Shown here: positions 8,350 through 17,293 of the stretch, one piece after another | Layout: every line of letters starts with the position of its first letter | How positions within the stretch are numbered: the stretch's first letter is position 1 | DNA from: Desulfarculales bacterium UBA696 | Lineage (GTDB): Bacteria > Desulfobacterota > Syntrophobacteria > Syntrophobacterales > Syntrophobacteraceae | NCBI GenBank assembly: GCA_002298995.1 | Contig: DBMO01000065.1 | Coordinates: forward strand, 1-60,771 | Direction: 5' to 3' | DNA: 60,771 nt | Made by a program: the position numbers and the translations under genes | Notes under the pieces: model-generated | What the model was told of the DNA's origin: nothing | The model's input: only the letters and a program-made list of their open reading frames with translations | Databases searched by the model: none

Positions 8350-8396
8350 CAACTATCGTAAAATGTACAATTGCTCTAAAACTCGGAAACTTACCT

Positions 8397-8666
8397 CTAC
8401 TCCGAAGCCTTGGTCGGAGCCGGGGTGGGAGCAGCTTTGGTCTCGGTGCTCTCCGACTTGGTCTCGACCTTGGATGTGCTCTGGTTCTTTCCAGCATAGT
8501 CGGTCGTGTACCAGCCCGAACCTTTCAGGTGGAAAGTACTCATGGAAATGAGCTTGCGGAGCTTGCCCTTGCAGATGGAGCATTCGGTAAGAGGCGGATC
8601 GGAAAATCTCTGCATGGCTTCGGCCGTCTTCCCACATTTAAGGCATTCGTATTCGTAGATAGGCAT
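8397..8666 (-). CDS. FmdB-type zinc ribbon protein
   Basis: This 89-aa protein opens with the family signature MPIYEYECLKCG. It has two CxxC knuckles (CLKC and CSIC) that should bind one Zn2+, and then a Ser/Thr/Lys/Pro-rich low-complexity tail. AGGAGG lies 9 nt before the ATG at 8666, so a TTG three codons upstream is not needed. FmdB-like proteins are thought to be regulatory, but the biochemical role is unsettled. A near-consensus promoter precedes it and a strong terminator follows it, so it is monocistronic. Confidence 0.88.
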   Translation of the reverse strand: MPIYEYECLKCGKTAEAMQRFSDPPLTECSICKGKLRKLISMSTFHLKGSGWYTTDYAGKNQSTSKVETKSESTETKAAPTPAPTKASE

Positions 8667-8741
8667 TTCCGGCAACCTCCTGTTACAACTTATTTCGGCA
8701 AAATCGTATAGCAGCTAGAGTATAAACTATTCCGTCCAGAA

Positions 8742-8769
8742 ATTATAAATGCAAACCAAATCTTGTCAA
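8742..8769 (-). promoter_or_regulatory. consensus sigma-70 promoter of the FmdB-type gene
   Basis: On the minus strand TTGACA (8769-8764) and TATAAT (8747-8742) are both perfect and are separated by 16 nt. This is one of the strongest housekeeping promoters in the window. Confidence 0.8.
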
Positions 8770-8785
8770 GAGATATGCTGCATTC

Positions 8786-10753
8786 CTAGCGTGTGCGCGA
8801 CCCGGGGCCAGGTGATACCTGAGTAAGCTGGCCGTTCGAAACCTGCAGGATAATATACTGCCGATCGAGCTCCCCTTTGGGGCTGACAGTGTAAGTTCCG
8901 GCAACTCCCTTGAAATCCTTGGTCCCTAGCATTGTCTGAAAGACAGCGTCACGGGTTACCTCGCCTCGCACTGCTTTCCTGGACTGGAGCAGCAAAATCA
9001 GGGCATCGTATGCCTGAGCCTCCAAATACGATGGCGTGGCGCTGTAGAGGGATTCGAATTTTTCCCTGAAGCTCTTTACCAGCGGCTCCTGCGATTCGGG
9101 GAAAAAGGAGGCTGCGAAGAGGGCTTGTTCGACGTAGACACCCCCGGCCTGCACCAGCGGGGCTTCACTCCAGAGATTGGTTCCGAGCAGTGTTACCCCC
9201 ACTATGTCATTGTAAGGGAGCTGAGGCCCTATCAGCGCAACGGACTGGACCTGATCGGGAATGAAGAGCGCCTCGAAAGGTGTTCCTTCAAGTGCATTCA
9301 GAGGAGCGTTTTTCTTGGCTATGGTCATAAGTTTTTGGAGCGGCTCGGCAAAGTCGGTGCTCCTCTCCTTGTAGGAAGCGCTTGCGATCATGTTGCCGCC
9401 CTGCTCCTTCACCACTTCGGAGAATACCTTCGAGAGTCTTTGCCCATACCGGTCGTTGGGAAAAAGGCACGCGAACCGCTCATACTTGAGCTTTTCACGG
9501 CAGTGCCTCACAAGTGTTCGAACCAGTTCGCGACTGTCGATAAATGTGTGCAGAACATAGGTGCTCTCCGCCTCGTCCTCTTTTTGAGTAAGTGCAAGCA
9601 GAGGCACTCCCTCGCTGTTTGCGAGCGGTATTACATCCTTGGCCGCCTGTGCGCCGAGCGGCCCGATAACGGCAAGCACCCCATCTTTGGCCGTCATTTC
9701 CTGGAAAGCCGCTAAAGCCGTTTCTTTATCGTTTCCCGCATCTTTTATTGCCAAAACTATCTGCTGGTCCGGGAACCTCTCATTCCAATCGGCGACCGCC
9801 ATATTCAATCCGCGGACAACCATGTCCCCGTACTTGGAATTTGGACCATTAAGGGGAACGAGCACCCCAACCCTATTCGAATTAAGCGGTATATTGGATT
9901 TGGCTGCCGCTCCCGCCCCGGCCCCGGCCTTTGCAACGACCTTTGTTCCTCTGATGGAGGCCTGGATTTCGGGCGCCAGCGGATGAGAGCCGTTTTGGGC
10001 GAGAATCGCCCTGAGCCTCTCCTGCGCCGCTTCCATCTGGCCTTTTTGAGTCTCGATCTCCGCAAGTCGAAAATCCAGGAATACCCTCATGAAATCGGAC
10101 ACCTTCTTCCTGGACAGCTTCTTTAGCGTACCCTCGTCGGCCCGGCTGAGAAACCTGAGCGTCGCGCCGGTGAGTGTTTTTTTCTGCTCGGGCGTGTTTG
10201 CCGCCGTGAAACCCGAGGAAGCCCAGTCCATGCAGGTCTCCAGATCATTATCATCCGAATAGATGCTTATCATTAGATCGGCGAGGCGGACGCGCACCGA
10301 TGGGTCCGTTGACGTCTCCCAAAGCGAGACCGACTCCTTCATGACCTGCTTTTTTTTGCCGGTTGCGGCGTAGAGCCGAAGCTGATTGAGTCTGGCACTT
10401 CCGATGTCATCCCACCTGGGGTATGCATACACGAGGTATTCGAAGTACTGTGCCGCGCGCTGGTACTGTCCCTGGGAGAGGTAAACCTCACCGACACGGT
10501 TGAGGGATTTTGCAGCCGTGGCGGTGTTGGGATATTTTTGTACGATCTTCTCCCAAAGGCTTATGGCATTGGGGACTTTCCCATCGGTAAACGCCTGCTC
10601 CGCCTGCTTGTATAGCGAATCAGCCTCCGGTGGCGAGGTCTGGGAAAATGGAGGAAGCTGCTCTTGAGGCGGGACTTGGCCCCCTCCGCCGCAACTTACA
10701 GCAATCAACAAAATGATGACCAGAGAGACAACGCCTTTTAATTTACTTAGCAT
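8786..10753 (-). CDS. LpoA-like lipoprotein: TPR plus periplasmic binding protein type I fold
   Basis: This 655-aa lipoprotein has a signal peptide with lipobox IAVSC. Residues about 45-260 are TPR-like helical repeats (for example LYKQAEQAFTDGKVPNAISLWEKI). Residues about 290-640 are a Leu/Ile/Val-binding-protein type domain (VGVLVPLNGPNSKYGDMVVRG and AVIGPLGAQAAKDVI). This layout matches LpoA, the outer-membrane activator of penicillin-binding protein 1A, and related branched-chain amino-acid receptor proteins. A peptidoglycan role is therefore likely but not proved, because no PBP gene is adjacent. The transcript probably starts upstream, near a TATAAT at 10793-10798 on the minus strand. 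Confidence 0.8.
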   Translation of the reverse strand: MLSKLKGVVSLVIILLIAVSCGGGGQVPPQEQLPPFSQTSPPEADSLYKQAEQAFTDGKVPNAISLWEKIVQKYPNTATAAKSLNRVGEVYLSQGQYQRAAQYFEYLVYAYPRWDDIGSARLNQLRLYAATGKKKQVMKESVSLWETSTDPSVRVRLADLMISIYSDDNDLETCMDWASSGFTAANTPEQKKTLTGATLRFLSRADEGTLKKLSRKKVSDFMRVFLDFRLAEIETQKGQMEAAQERLRAILAQNGSHPLAPEIQASIRGTKVVAKAGAGAGAAAKSNIPLNSNRVGVLVPLNGPNSKYGDMVVRGLNMAVADWNERFPDQQIVLAIKDAGNDKETALAAFQEMTAKDGVLAVIGPLGAQAAKDVIPLANSEGVPLLALTQKEDEAESTYVLHTFIDSRELVRTLVRHCREKLKYERFACLFPNDRYGQRLSKVFSEVVKEQGGNMIASASYKERSTDFAEPLQKLMTIAKKNAPLNALEGTPFEALFIPDQVQSVALIGPQLPYNDIVGVTLLGTNLWSEAPLVQAGGVYVEQALFAASFFPESQEPLVKSFREKFESLYSATPSYLEAQAYDALILLLQSRKAVRGEVTRDAVFQTMLGTKDFKGVAGTYTVSPKGELDRQYIILQVSNGQLTQVSPGPGSRTR

Positions 10754-10844
10754 AAGAACCGCCTCGCGAGAACCTCACCGAATCAGGATGAGATTATATT
10801 CACAACACCAATGCATTCGAATCGACCGGGGCAATAAATAGAAT

Positions 10845-10869
10845 AGGGCACGCGGCGAGCGCGTGCCCT
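10845..10869 (-). terminator. hairpin terminator after dnaK
   Basis: A perfect 10-bp stem (AGGGCACGCG with CGCGTGCCCT) with a 5-nt loop lies 70 nt past the dnaK stop. It is followed on the minus strand by an A/T-rich stretch without a long T run. It marks the end of the heat-shock operon, which therefore lacks dnaJ. Confidence 0.65.
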
Positions 10870-10939
10870 TTACATACATCGGAAACCTCGGATTGGAAAG
10901 AACTAACCTCGGGGAAAGACCGGATGTCCCCGGCCCGGA

Positions 10940-12853
10940 TTACTTCTTAACCTCTTCAAAATCAGCGTCGACCACGTCCTCATCAGGCTTCTTCTGCGCT
11001 CCCTCGGGACCGGGACCGCCTTCCCCTCCGGGCGCACCCTGTTGGCCGGCCGCATGCTTGTATGCCTCTTCAGCCACCTTGTGCGAAAGCTCCGTCAGGC
11101 GGTCCGAATCCCTTTTTATGGCATCCTTGTCGTCGCTTTCCATGGTCTGGCGCAGCGTTGCGATCTGGGATTCAATATCCTGCCTGGTTTTGGCGTCGAC
11201 CTTATCGGCCATATCCCTTAAAGTTCTCTCGGTGCTGTAAATGAGGGTGTCGGCCTGGTTTCTCGCCTCGACAAGTTCGCGTTTCTTCTTGTCCTCTTCA
11301 GCGTGGGCCTCGGCTTCCTTGACCAGGTTCTTGATTTCCTGCTCGTTCAGCCCACTCGATGCGGTTATCTGGATGGACTGTTCCTTCTGAGTCGCAAGAT
11401 CTTTTGCCGAGACATGCACGATTCCGTTCGCGTCGATATCGAAGGTCACCTCGATCTGCGGGATTCCCCTCGGTGCGGCCGGGATGCCCACAAGCTCGAA
11501 TCTGCCAAGCGTCTTGTTGTCTCCGGCCATTTCGCGCTCGCCCTGGAGCACGTGAATGGAGACCGCGGTCTGACTGTCGCTTGCGGTCGAAAATATCTGG
11601 CTCTTGCGAGTCGGGATGGTAGTATTGCGCTCGATCAGCTTGGTCATAACTCCGCCAAGGGTCTCGATGCCGAGCGAGAGCGGGGTCACGTCGAGCAGCA
11701 GGACGTCTTTCACGTCGCCGCTCAGCACGCCGCCCTGGATGCCTGCGCCGACCGCAACCACTTCGTCCGGATTTACCCCCTTGTGAGGCTCTTTTCCAAA
11801 AAATTCCTGGACCTTCTGCTGTACGCGGGGCATACGGGTCATGCCGCCGACTAGGATTACCTCTTCGATCTGATTTCTCGACAGCCCGGCATCCTTCAGC
11901 GCCTGCTGCATGGGCGGCCCGAGCTTATCGATCAGGTCATCCACCATTGATTCGAGCTTGGCCCGCGTGAGCTTTATATTCATGTGCTTGGGGCCGGAAG
12001 CGTCAGCGGTAATGAACGGGAGATTGATTTCGGTTTCCATTGTCGAGGAAAGCTCGATCTTCGCCCGCTCGGCAGCTTCCTTGAGGCGCTGGAGGGCCAT
12101 TTTGTCGCTTCTTAGATCGATTCCGTAGTCTTTTTTGAACTCGAGCGCAAGCCACTCCATTATGCGCTGGTCGAAGTCCTCACCGCCTAGATGCGTGTTG
12201 CCGTTGGTGGATTTTACTTCGAAAACGCCCTCGCCTATTTCAAGGATCGAGATATCGTAGGTGCCGCCACCTAGATCGAACACCGCTATCTTCTCATCCT
12301 TTTTCTTATCCAGCCCATAAGCCAGCGATGCGGCGGTCGGCTCGTTTATGATTCGCAAAATGTTGAGACCGGCGATCTTGCCGGCATCCTTGGTGGCCTG
12401 GCGCTGGCTGTCATTAAAATAGGCTGGAACGGTTACAACCGCGTCGGTTACCTTTTCGCCCAGGTAGTCTTCCGCCGTCTGCTTCATTTTCATCAGTATG
12501 AATGCGGAAATCTCGGTCGGGCTGTAGTCACGTCCGCGAATCTGGATATGCGCATCGCCGTTGGGAGCGCGAACTATCTTGTAAGGAAGGACTTTAATGT
12601 CGTCCTGGATTTCTTTGGTCTCGAATTTACGGCCTATCAGCCGCTTGACTGCAAAAACAGTATTTTCCGGATTGGTTATCGCCTGCCGCTTGGCAACCTG
12701 GCCCACCAGCCGCTCGCCCGTATCGGTGATGGCCACCATCGAAGGCGTAATGCGGCTCCCTTCCGCATTCGTAAGCACCTTCGGCTCTTTTCCCTCCATG
12801 ATTGAAACTACCGAGTTGGTAGTACCAAGATCGATTCCTATAACCTTACTCAT
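10940..12853 (-). CDS. dnaK: chaperone DnaK (Hsp70)
   Basis: This 637-aa Hsp70 has the actin-like ATPase start IGIDLGTTNSVVSIMEG, the phosphate-2 motif VFDLGGGTYDISIL and the adenosine motif ILVGGMTRMP. It also has the substrate-binding domain and an acidic C-terminal tail ending DADFEEVKK. The ATG at 12853 has AAGGAGG at good spacing; an upstream in-frame ATG at 12877 would place the ribosome site inside the gene. It is the last gene of hrcA-grpE-dnaK. The co-chaperone gene dnaJ is not next to it, unlike in many bacteria. Confidence 0.98.
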   Translation of the reverse strand: MSKVIGIDLGTTNSVVSIMEGKEPKVLTNAEGSRITPSMVAITDTGERLVGQVAKRQAITNPENTVFAVKRLIGRKFETKEIQDDIKVLPYKIVRAPNGDAHIQIRGRDYSPTEISAFILMKMKQTAEDYLGEKVTDAVVTVPAYFNDSQRQATKDAGKIAGLNILRIINEPTAASLAYGLDKKKDEKIAVFDLGGGTYDISILEIGEGVFEVKSTNGNTHLGGEDFDQRIMEWLALEFKKDYGIDLRSDKMALQRLKEAAERAKIELSSTMETEINLPFITADASGPKHMNIKLTRAKLESMVDDLIDKLGPPMQQALKDAGLSRNQIEEVILVGGMTRMPRVQQKVQEFFGKEPHKGVNPDEVVAVGAGIQGGVLSGDVKDVLLLDVTPLSLGIETLGGVMTKLIERNTTIPTRKSQIFSTASDSQTAVSIHVLQGEREMAGDNKTLGRFELVGIPAAPRGIPQIEVTFDIDANGIVHVSAKDLATQKEQSIQITASSGLNEQEIKNLVKEAEAHAEEDKKKRELVEARNQADTLIYSTERTLRDMADKVDAKTRQDIESQIATLRQTMESDDKDAIKRDSDRLTELSHKVAEEAYKHAAGQQGAPGGEGGPGPEGAQKKPDEDVVDADFEEVKK

Positions 12854-12949
12854 CCTAATCGCCTCCTTCGAGCGCACGTTTTTTACGGCTGGTGTGTAAT
12901 TTCAAATATATTGCTGCAAACCCAAAATAGGATAAAATATCGTCTCGAG

Positions 12950-13552
12950 CTATTCGGCGCCCCCTTGCTCTTTTTCCCGCGAAGACACCGCTGATCCGGA
13001 ATTGCGTGCCACCCCAACCATGGCGGGCCTTAGAAGCCGCTCCCCCAGTGTGTATCCCTTCTGGAATTCCCGCGTTACGGTCATGTCCGGGTGCTCGGAA
13101 GTGGTCTCCTGGGTAACTGCTTCGTGACGCGTGGGATCGAAGGGCTGGCCGACAGACTCGAACCGGCTGCCCCCGAATTTTGCGAAAGCGTCCAGAAAAC
13201 CCTTGAGAGTCATTCGTACCCCGTCAATCAGGCCCTTGCACCCCTCTTCCTTCTCCCCGTGCTCTATGGCCCTCTCCAGGTTGTCTATAACGGGCAGAAA
13301 TTCCCTCATGATGCTTTCGTTCGCGTAGCCTATGCTCTCCGCCTTTTCCCTTTCGAGCCTTTTGCGCGTATTATCGAACTCGGCCGCCAATCGCAGTATC
13401 CGATCCTGGGCCTGTTTCAGCTCATCTTCTTTTTGCGCCAGGGCGTTTTCGAGATCCCCGCCTTCCATGTCGCCGTCAACCAGTTCGGGTTCTACTACAA
13501 TCTTCCCCTGCGGGTCTAAACCGCTATCCCTTTTAGCCTCTTTGCCTGGCAT
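12950..13552 (-). CDS. grpE: nucleotide exchange factor GrpE
   Basis: This 200-aa protein has the long N-terminal coiled coil (residues about 40-95, ALAQKEDELKQAQDRIL then RLAAEFDNTRKRLEREK) and the C-terminal beta domain (residues about 140-190, FDPTRHEAV and GYTLGERLLRPAMVGVAR). It releases ADP from DnaK. The ATG at 13552 follows AAGGAGG by about 10 nt; the longer frame to 13654 overlaps hrcA. It lies 85 nt after hrcA and 96 nt before dnaK. Confidence 0.96.
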   Translation of the reverse strand: MPGKEAKRDSGLDPQGKIVVEPELVDGDMEGGDLENALAQKEDELKQAQDRILRLAAEFDNTRKRLEREKAESIGYANESIMREFLPVIDNLERAIEHGEKEEGCKGLIDGVRMTLKGFLDAFAKFGGSRFESVGQPFDPTRHEAVTQETTSEHPDMTVTREFQKGYTLGERLLRPAMVGVARNSGSAVSSREKEQGGAE

Positions 13553-13637
13553 CGAAAACCATCCTCCTTTGTCCCGAATAATCCCCTCAATATAAGGTCC
13601 CGACGGGTAAAAATGTCTAACCGGCTGAAAACTTTTT

Positions 13638-14687
13638 TTAATTTTCGTCGGCAAGTTCCAGGATCTGGCTGATGAACCTGGCCGTGAATTCCACGACCGG
13701 AACGATACGCGAGTAGTCCATCCGCAACGGTCCGATCACCCCCAAAACACCGAGCGGCCGGTCCCCTCGGCCGTAGGGAGACGAGATAAGGCTCATCTCC
13801 TGCAATCCCTGGAGTTCATCCTCGGTGCCGAGAATTATCTGAATCCCCGCGGAAGCTTTGAGAGTAACGTCAAGCAGGCGGATGATCCTCGACTTGTCCT
13901 CAAAGGTGTGCAAAAGCCGCCTCATGCGGGCAACATCGGCAAATTCCGGATTATCCAGGAGATTTGACTGACCCTCGATGTAGACTTCGCTATCATCGAG
14001 GCTGCTGTCGTGCATCGCCTGCCGTGCCATTTCGAGGGCGCGAGAGACAAGCTTATCAAAAAGGGCCTTCTCGCTTCGCATCTCCTCGCGAATGCGCTCT
14101 TTTACACTGGATATGGGCAGGTCCTGAAGCAGCTCGTTCACATAGCTGCTGTATTTGTCCAGCTCCCTTTGGGTTATTTCCTCGGTCCACTCGATATTGG
14201 TCTGGTGGACAAGGCCGTCCTTGGAGATAAGAATCACCATGACCTGCTGTGGCCCGCTGCGGATAAATTCGATGTGCTTGAAGCGGGTGACCGTAAGCTT
14301 GGGCCACAGTACTACCCCCGCCTGCCTGCAGTACTGGGACAGAAAACGCGAAGTGCGCTGCAGAAGGTCCTTTACGTCCCTTGGCCTCTTGCGGAGCTCA
14401 TCCCTGATGAGATCGCGCTCCTGCCTCTCCAGCTGCTTGGACTGCATAATCGAGTCGATATAGATGCGCAGGCCCCTGGCGGTTGGAATTCGGCCCGCCG
14501 AGGTGTGGGGCTGGTGGAGAAGACCGAGTTCCTCGAGGTCCGCCATAACATTTCTAATTGTGGCCGGGCTGACATTCAGGGCGCTTCTTTTGGATATAGT
14601 CCTGGACCCGACGGGTTCACCGGTTTCGATATAATCGGTGATAACCGCTTCCAACACGCTCTGATCTCGTTGAGTGAGTATAATCAA
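13638..14687 (-). CDS. hrcA: heat-inducible transcription repressor HrcA
   Basis: This 349-aa repressor has an N-terminal winged helix (YIETGEPVGSRTISKRS and SPATIRNVMADLEELGLL), a GAF-like middle and a conserved C-terminal stretch (GVIGPLRMDYSRIVPVVEF). It binds CIRCE operators and is refolded by GroE-type chaperones in other bacteria. The start is a TTG at 14687 with GAGGAG 7 nt upstream. An ATG at 14720 lies inside the CIRCE operator and would lie in or ahead of the transcript start. HrcA therefore represses its own operon. Confidence 0.96.
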   Translation of the reverse strand: MIILTQRDQSVLEAVITDYIETGEPVGSRTISKRSALNVSPATIRNVMADLEELGLLHQPHTSAGRIPTARGLRIYIDSIMQSKQLERQERDLIRDELRKRPRDVKDLLQRTSRFLSQYCRQAGVVLWPKLTVTRFKHIEFIRSGPQQVMVILISKDGLVHQTNIEWTEEITQRELDKYSSYVNELLQDLPISSVKERIREEMRSEKALFDKLVSRALEMARQAMHDSSLDDSEVYIEGQSNLLDNPEFADVARMRRLLHTFEDKSRIIRLLDVTLKASAGIQIILGTEDELQGLQEMSLISSPYGRGDRPLGVLGVIGPLRMDYSRIVPVVEFTARFISQILELADEN

Positions 14688-14706
14688 CGGCCAACTCCTC
14701 TGTTGG

Positions 14707-14731
14707 TAGCACTCAACCACATAGAGTGCTA
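14707..14731 (-). promoter_or_regulatory. CIRCE operator
   Basis: TAGCACTC and GAGTGCTA are separated by 9 nt, the exact arrangement of the CIRCE element bound by HrcA. It begins 4 nt downstream of the -10 box and so overlaps the expected transcription start. Confidence 0.95.
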
Positions 14732-14735
14732 GAAA

Positions 14736-14764
14736 AACCTAGTGATATTTCTTCTCTTTGTCAA
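14736..14764 (-). promoter_or_regulatory. sigma-70 promoter of hrcA-grpE-dnaK
   Basis: On the minus strand TTGACA (14764-14759) and TAGGTT (14741-14736) are separated by 17 nt and directly followed by CIRCE. Repressor binding at CIRCE would block this promoter. Confidence 0.85.
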
Positions 14765-14936
14765 GACCTCTCAAGCACTGCTCAGCTGAGAAACCCGCGG
14801 AATTTCGGGAGTGGCGCCCCGAGGGAGGAAAAAAGACAAAGCCTTATCCGCCAAATAGTGTCGCCGATTATACTCTTTTCTGATGGTTAATTAAATGCCG
14901 TAGGCGAATAACGGGATTGAGCGTGCTTAAATGACA

Positions 14937-14970
14937 GCGAGGCACCATCCAGGAAGAAATGATGCCTCGC
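14937..14970 (-). terminator. hairpin downstream of dodecin
   Basis: A 12-bp stem with one mismatch (GCGAGGCACCAT with ATGATGCCTCGC) and a 10-nt loop lies 43 nt past the dodecin stop. There is no clear T-tract. The remaining spacer between it and the hrcA promoter shows no gene. Confidence 0.5.
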
Positions 14971-15013
14971 AGTAGGGGGGCTATGCTCGGCGCTGGTTTA
15001 TGATATGGATCGG

Positions 15014-15214
15014 TCACTCGAACTTGAAGGAGAGCTTGACGCGCGCGCGGTACTCCACGACTTTTCCGTTCTCGATTCGCATGTCCAGCATGTCCACCGA
15101 GGCAATTCTAAGGTCCCTCAGGCTCTTGGTCGCTCTTTCCACCACTTCACTTGCCGCTTCCTCCCAGGAATTCGGGCTGGTTCCGACGAGTTCGACGATC
15201 TTATAGACGGACAT
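15014..15214 (-). CDS. dodecin
   Basis: This 66-aa protein matches the dodecin family from end to end: MSVYKIVELVGTSPNSWEEA, then an alpha helix, then a three-stranded sheet ending VVEYRARVKLSFKFE. Dodecins assemble into hollow dodecamers that store or buffer flavins. The conserved Trp (in NSWEEA, about residue 17) that stacks on flavin is present. AAGGAG precedes the ATG. It is probably monocistronic, bounded by hairpins on both sides. Confidence 0.95.
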   Translation of the reverse strand: MSVYKIVELVGTSPNSWEEAASEVVERATKSLRDLRIASVDMLDMRIENGKVVEYRARVKLSFKFE

Positions 15215-15254
15215 ACCTGCTCCTTTGTTTTAGGTTCACAGCTTAGCGGAAAAC

Positions 15255-15275
15255 AGGGAGAGGCCGGTTCTCCCT
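15255..15275 (-). terminator. hairpin between the EamA gene and dodecin
   Basis: AGGGAGA and TCTCCCT pair over a 7-nt loop, followed on the minus strand by GTTTTCC. It could end the amidohydrolase-EamA transcript. Nothing else is evident in 15276-15460. Confidence 0.5.
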
Positions 15276-15460
15276 TTGGTTGCAGGCATTTGAATTCAAA
15301 TTTAGATGCAGAGGTATTCAACAAAATGAGATTGGAGCGTGTCTTGATTACGGATCAGTGAATGTCAAATTAAGTAATCATCAACCTGTATAATGCAACC
15401 GAGCGGAGATGACTTCCAGAATTGGATTTTCGGTCCGGCCGCGGTGCAAAGGCGATTGTG

Positions 15461-16417
15461 CTATCCGGGAATTTGCTCCCTGCTGTTTTGGCGAAGGATA
15501 GATGCGGTTGTGGCGTCGCATTCGGGGCGGATTTGGAGGAGAATTACCGAGGCAATGACAAGCATGCCGCCGATTATTTGCAAGGGGGCCAGGGTCTCCC
15601 CCAGGAAGAAAAAGGCCAGGAACCCGGCGGCGATTGGTTCCAGCGTCGCGACAACGCTTGCCCTGGTAGATCGGACCATGCTTATTCCAAGGGAATAGAA
15701 GCCGAAAGGCACCACAGTCCCGAAGACAACGATATAGAGCATCCAGAACCACTCCACGGCGCTGTAGGACCGGGTGAACGCTCCAAGCGGCGGCATTGCG
15801 ATATTCCAGAAAAGGGCGGCGAAGGCCAGCGCATAAAATACGACCGTCCACGGATCGTACCTGCACATCCCGCGCTCGCTGTAGATTGCATACCAACCAT
15901 ACGAGAGGCCGGCGGCAATCCCTACCAGTATTCCCACCCTGTTTTGAGAAAGCAGGTCCACGTTGTACGCCCCGACCGCAAGGTAGCAGCCCGCAACCGA
16001 CAAAGCCACCCCGATCAGAGTCTTGCGCGTCAGTTTTTCGGGAGCGGCGAAGGCGTACCATATAGCAATGAAGATCGGAGCCAGGTATTCGAGAAGAATC
16101 GCGACAGCGACGTTTATCTTGCTGATTGTAAAGAAATAGGTGAACTGGACCATTGCCATGCCCGTGATGCCGAGAATGGCGAAGTAGAGGAAGTCTTTCC
16201 TTGAAATCATCAGCAGGCGAGGCTTGAAGGCGAGGAGGAAAACGAAAAGGCACAAGGTCGAGAGGGTCACCCGGAGCTGAACGAGTTCGAGGGGCGTAAC
16301 TCCCCGGTGGAACAAAAACTTGCCGGAAGCACCCGATCCCGCCCACAGCAGGGCGGCAATTATGACATACATATAACCTTTTCGAGGAATAAGGCCGGAA
16401 GGTTCGGAAGGCGGCAT
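15461..16417 (-). CDS. EamA/RhaT family drug-metabolite exporter
   Basis: This 318-aa protein has ten hydrophobic segments in two EamA repeats, as expected of drug/metabolite transporter superfamily members (WAGSGASGKFLF at the first helix and LEPIAAGFLAFFFLGETLAPLQ near the end). The ATG at 16417 starts one base after the stop of the upstream amidohydrolase gene, so the pair is an operon. A TTG 21 nt further upstream is possible. The transported solute is unknown. Confidence 0.88.
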   Translation of the reverse strand: MPPSEPSGLIPRKGYMYVIIAALLWAGSGASGKFLFHRGVTPLELVQLRVTLSTLCLFVFLLAFKPRLLMISRKDFLYFAILGITGMAMVQFTYFFTISKINVAVAILLEYLAPIFIAIWYAFAAPEKLTRKTLIGVALSVAGCYLAVGAYNVDLLSQNRVGILVGIAAGLSYGWYAIYSERGMCRYDPWTVVFYALAFAALFWNIAMPPLGAFTRSYSAVEWFWMLYIVVFGTVVPFGFYSLGISMVRSTRASVVATLEPIAAGFLAFFFLGETLAPLQIIGGMLVIASVILLQIRPECDATTASILRQNSREQIPG

Positions 16418-16418
16418 T

Positions 16419-17180
16419 TCAGGGGTTGCTCCGGGCAAGCAGTTTTACGAGGTTTCCGCCGAGAACGGCTTCCAGTTGCTCGTCGTTAAGATCGAGGCGC
16501 AGGACCTTCTCCAGCTCGGATTCCGGGTCCCCGAACGGGAAATCGGACCCGAACATTATACGATCATGGCCGTGGCGGCTTATATAGTCACGTATGTCGG
16601 CGTCGGGCGCAAGCGCGGTGTCGGCGTATATATTCGGCATCTCAAAAATTCCTCGGCGCCGCAAAGATTCGTATCCGCCGTTGAGATATCCCAGATGGGG
16701 AATTATCACCAAAACGCCGGGAGCAAGCTCGTTTATGAAAAAGAGGGTGTTCGCGAACTCTTCCTCGAGCAGGACGGGCATATTGCGCCTGCGGATCTCT
16801 TCGATCGCGGCCGCGCATCTCGGGTCATCGTAGTTATAGACAGGCTCGTCGGCGTGCCTGTGCCATTTTATTCCTTTATGGCCGGGCCTTATTTGTTCGA
16901 CCGCGAAATCGTTCCAGATGAAGAAAAAGGGGTAGACAATGAAATCCGGTGAGCCGAGTCCCAACAGATATGCGTTCGATTCCGCCCGCTGTTTTTGCCA
17001 CTGCGGAGAGTCCCGAAAATCGGGATCATGGCGGTCGTAGATCTCCATCACGGGCGAAATAGCCGTGAAACCCCCTATTCTCCCCTCGCGCAAACAGGAG
17101 CGGTAGTCCGGAAGGTCCTGCGGCGGAAACCGGTCCAGCCGCCCGCAGTGCGCGTGCGCATCGATGATCATGGAAGCCAT
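16419..17180 (-). CDS. amidohydrolase 2 family (TIM-barrel metal hydrolase)
   Basis: This 253-aa protein begins with the metal-binding DAHAHCG and has the later family features IPHLGYLNGG and MFGSDFPFGDPE near the end, typical of the ACMSD/amidohydrolase-2 clan. Known members decarboxylate or hydrolyse cyclic or aromatic acids. The start is taken at the ATG at 17180; an ATG three codons later is equally possible because no strong ribosome site is present. A small dyad repeat lies directly upstream (17198-17217). It is coupled to the EamA exporter, which may export the product or a related compound. Confidence 0.82.
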   Translation of the reverse strand: MASMIIDAHAHCGRLDRFPPQDLPDYRSCLREGRIGGFTAISPVMEIYDRHDPDFRDSPQWQKQRAESNAYLLGLGSPDFIVYPFFFIWNDFAVEQIRPGHKGIKWHRHADEPVYNYDDPRCAAAIEEIRRRNMPVLLEEEFANTLFFINELAPGVLVIIPHLGYLNGGYESLRRRGIFEMPNIYADTALAPDADIRDYISRHGHDRIMFGSDFPFGDPESELEKVLRLDLNDEQLEAVLGGNLVKLLARSNP

Positions 17181-17197
17181 CCGTTTAACCTGGTTTT

Positions 17198-17217
17198 GGC
17201 AAGGTCTCCCGACCTGG
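17198..17217. repeat. short dyad repeat D, copy 1
   Basis: GGCAAGGTCTCCCGACCTGG is an imperfect palindrome that is almost identical to 23475-23494 and related to 33965-33984 and 41414-41433. Confidence 0.6.
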
Positions 17218-17293
17218 TTCTGGCGCGGCCTTCCGAGGCTGTTGCCCAAATAGCCGTTTTTAAAACTGCTAAGTGAATAGGCAGGCGTGTGCC

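Noticed and set aside
15381..16346. 321-aa open frame overlapping the EamA gene in another frame
   Set aside because: The translation is Arg/Pro/Gly-rich with no membrane pattern, while the EamA frame shows ten clean helices.
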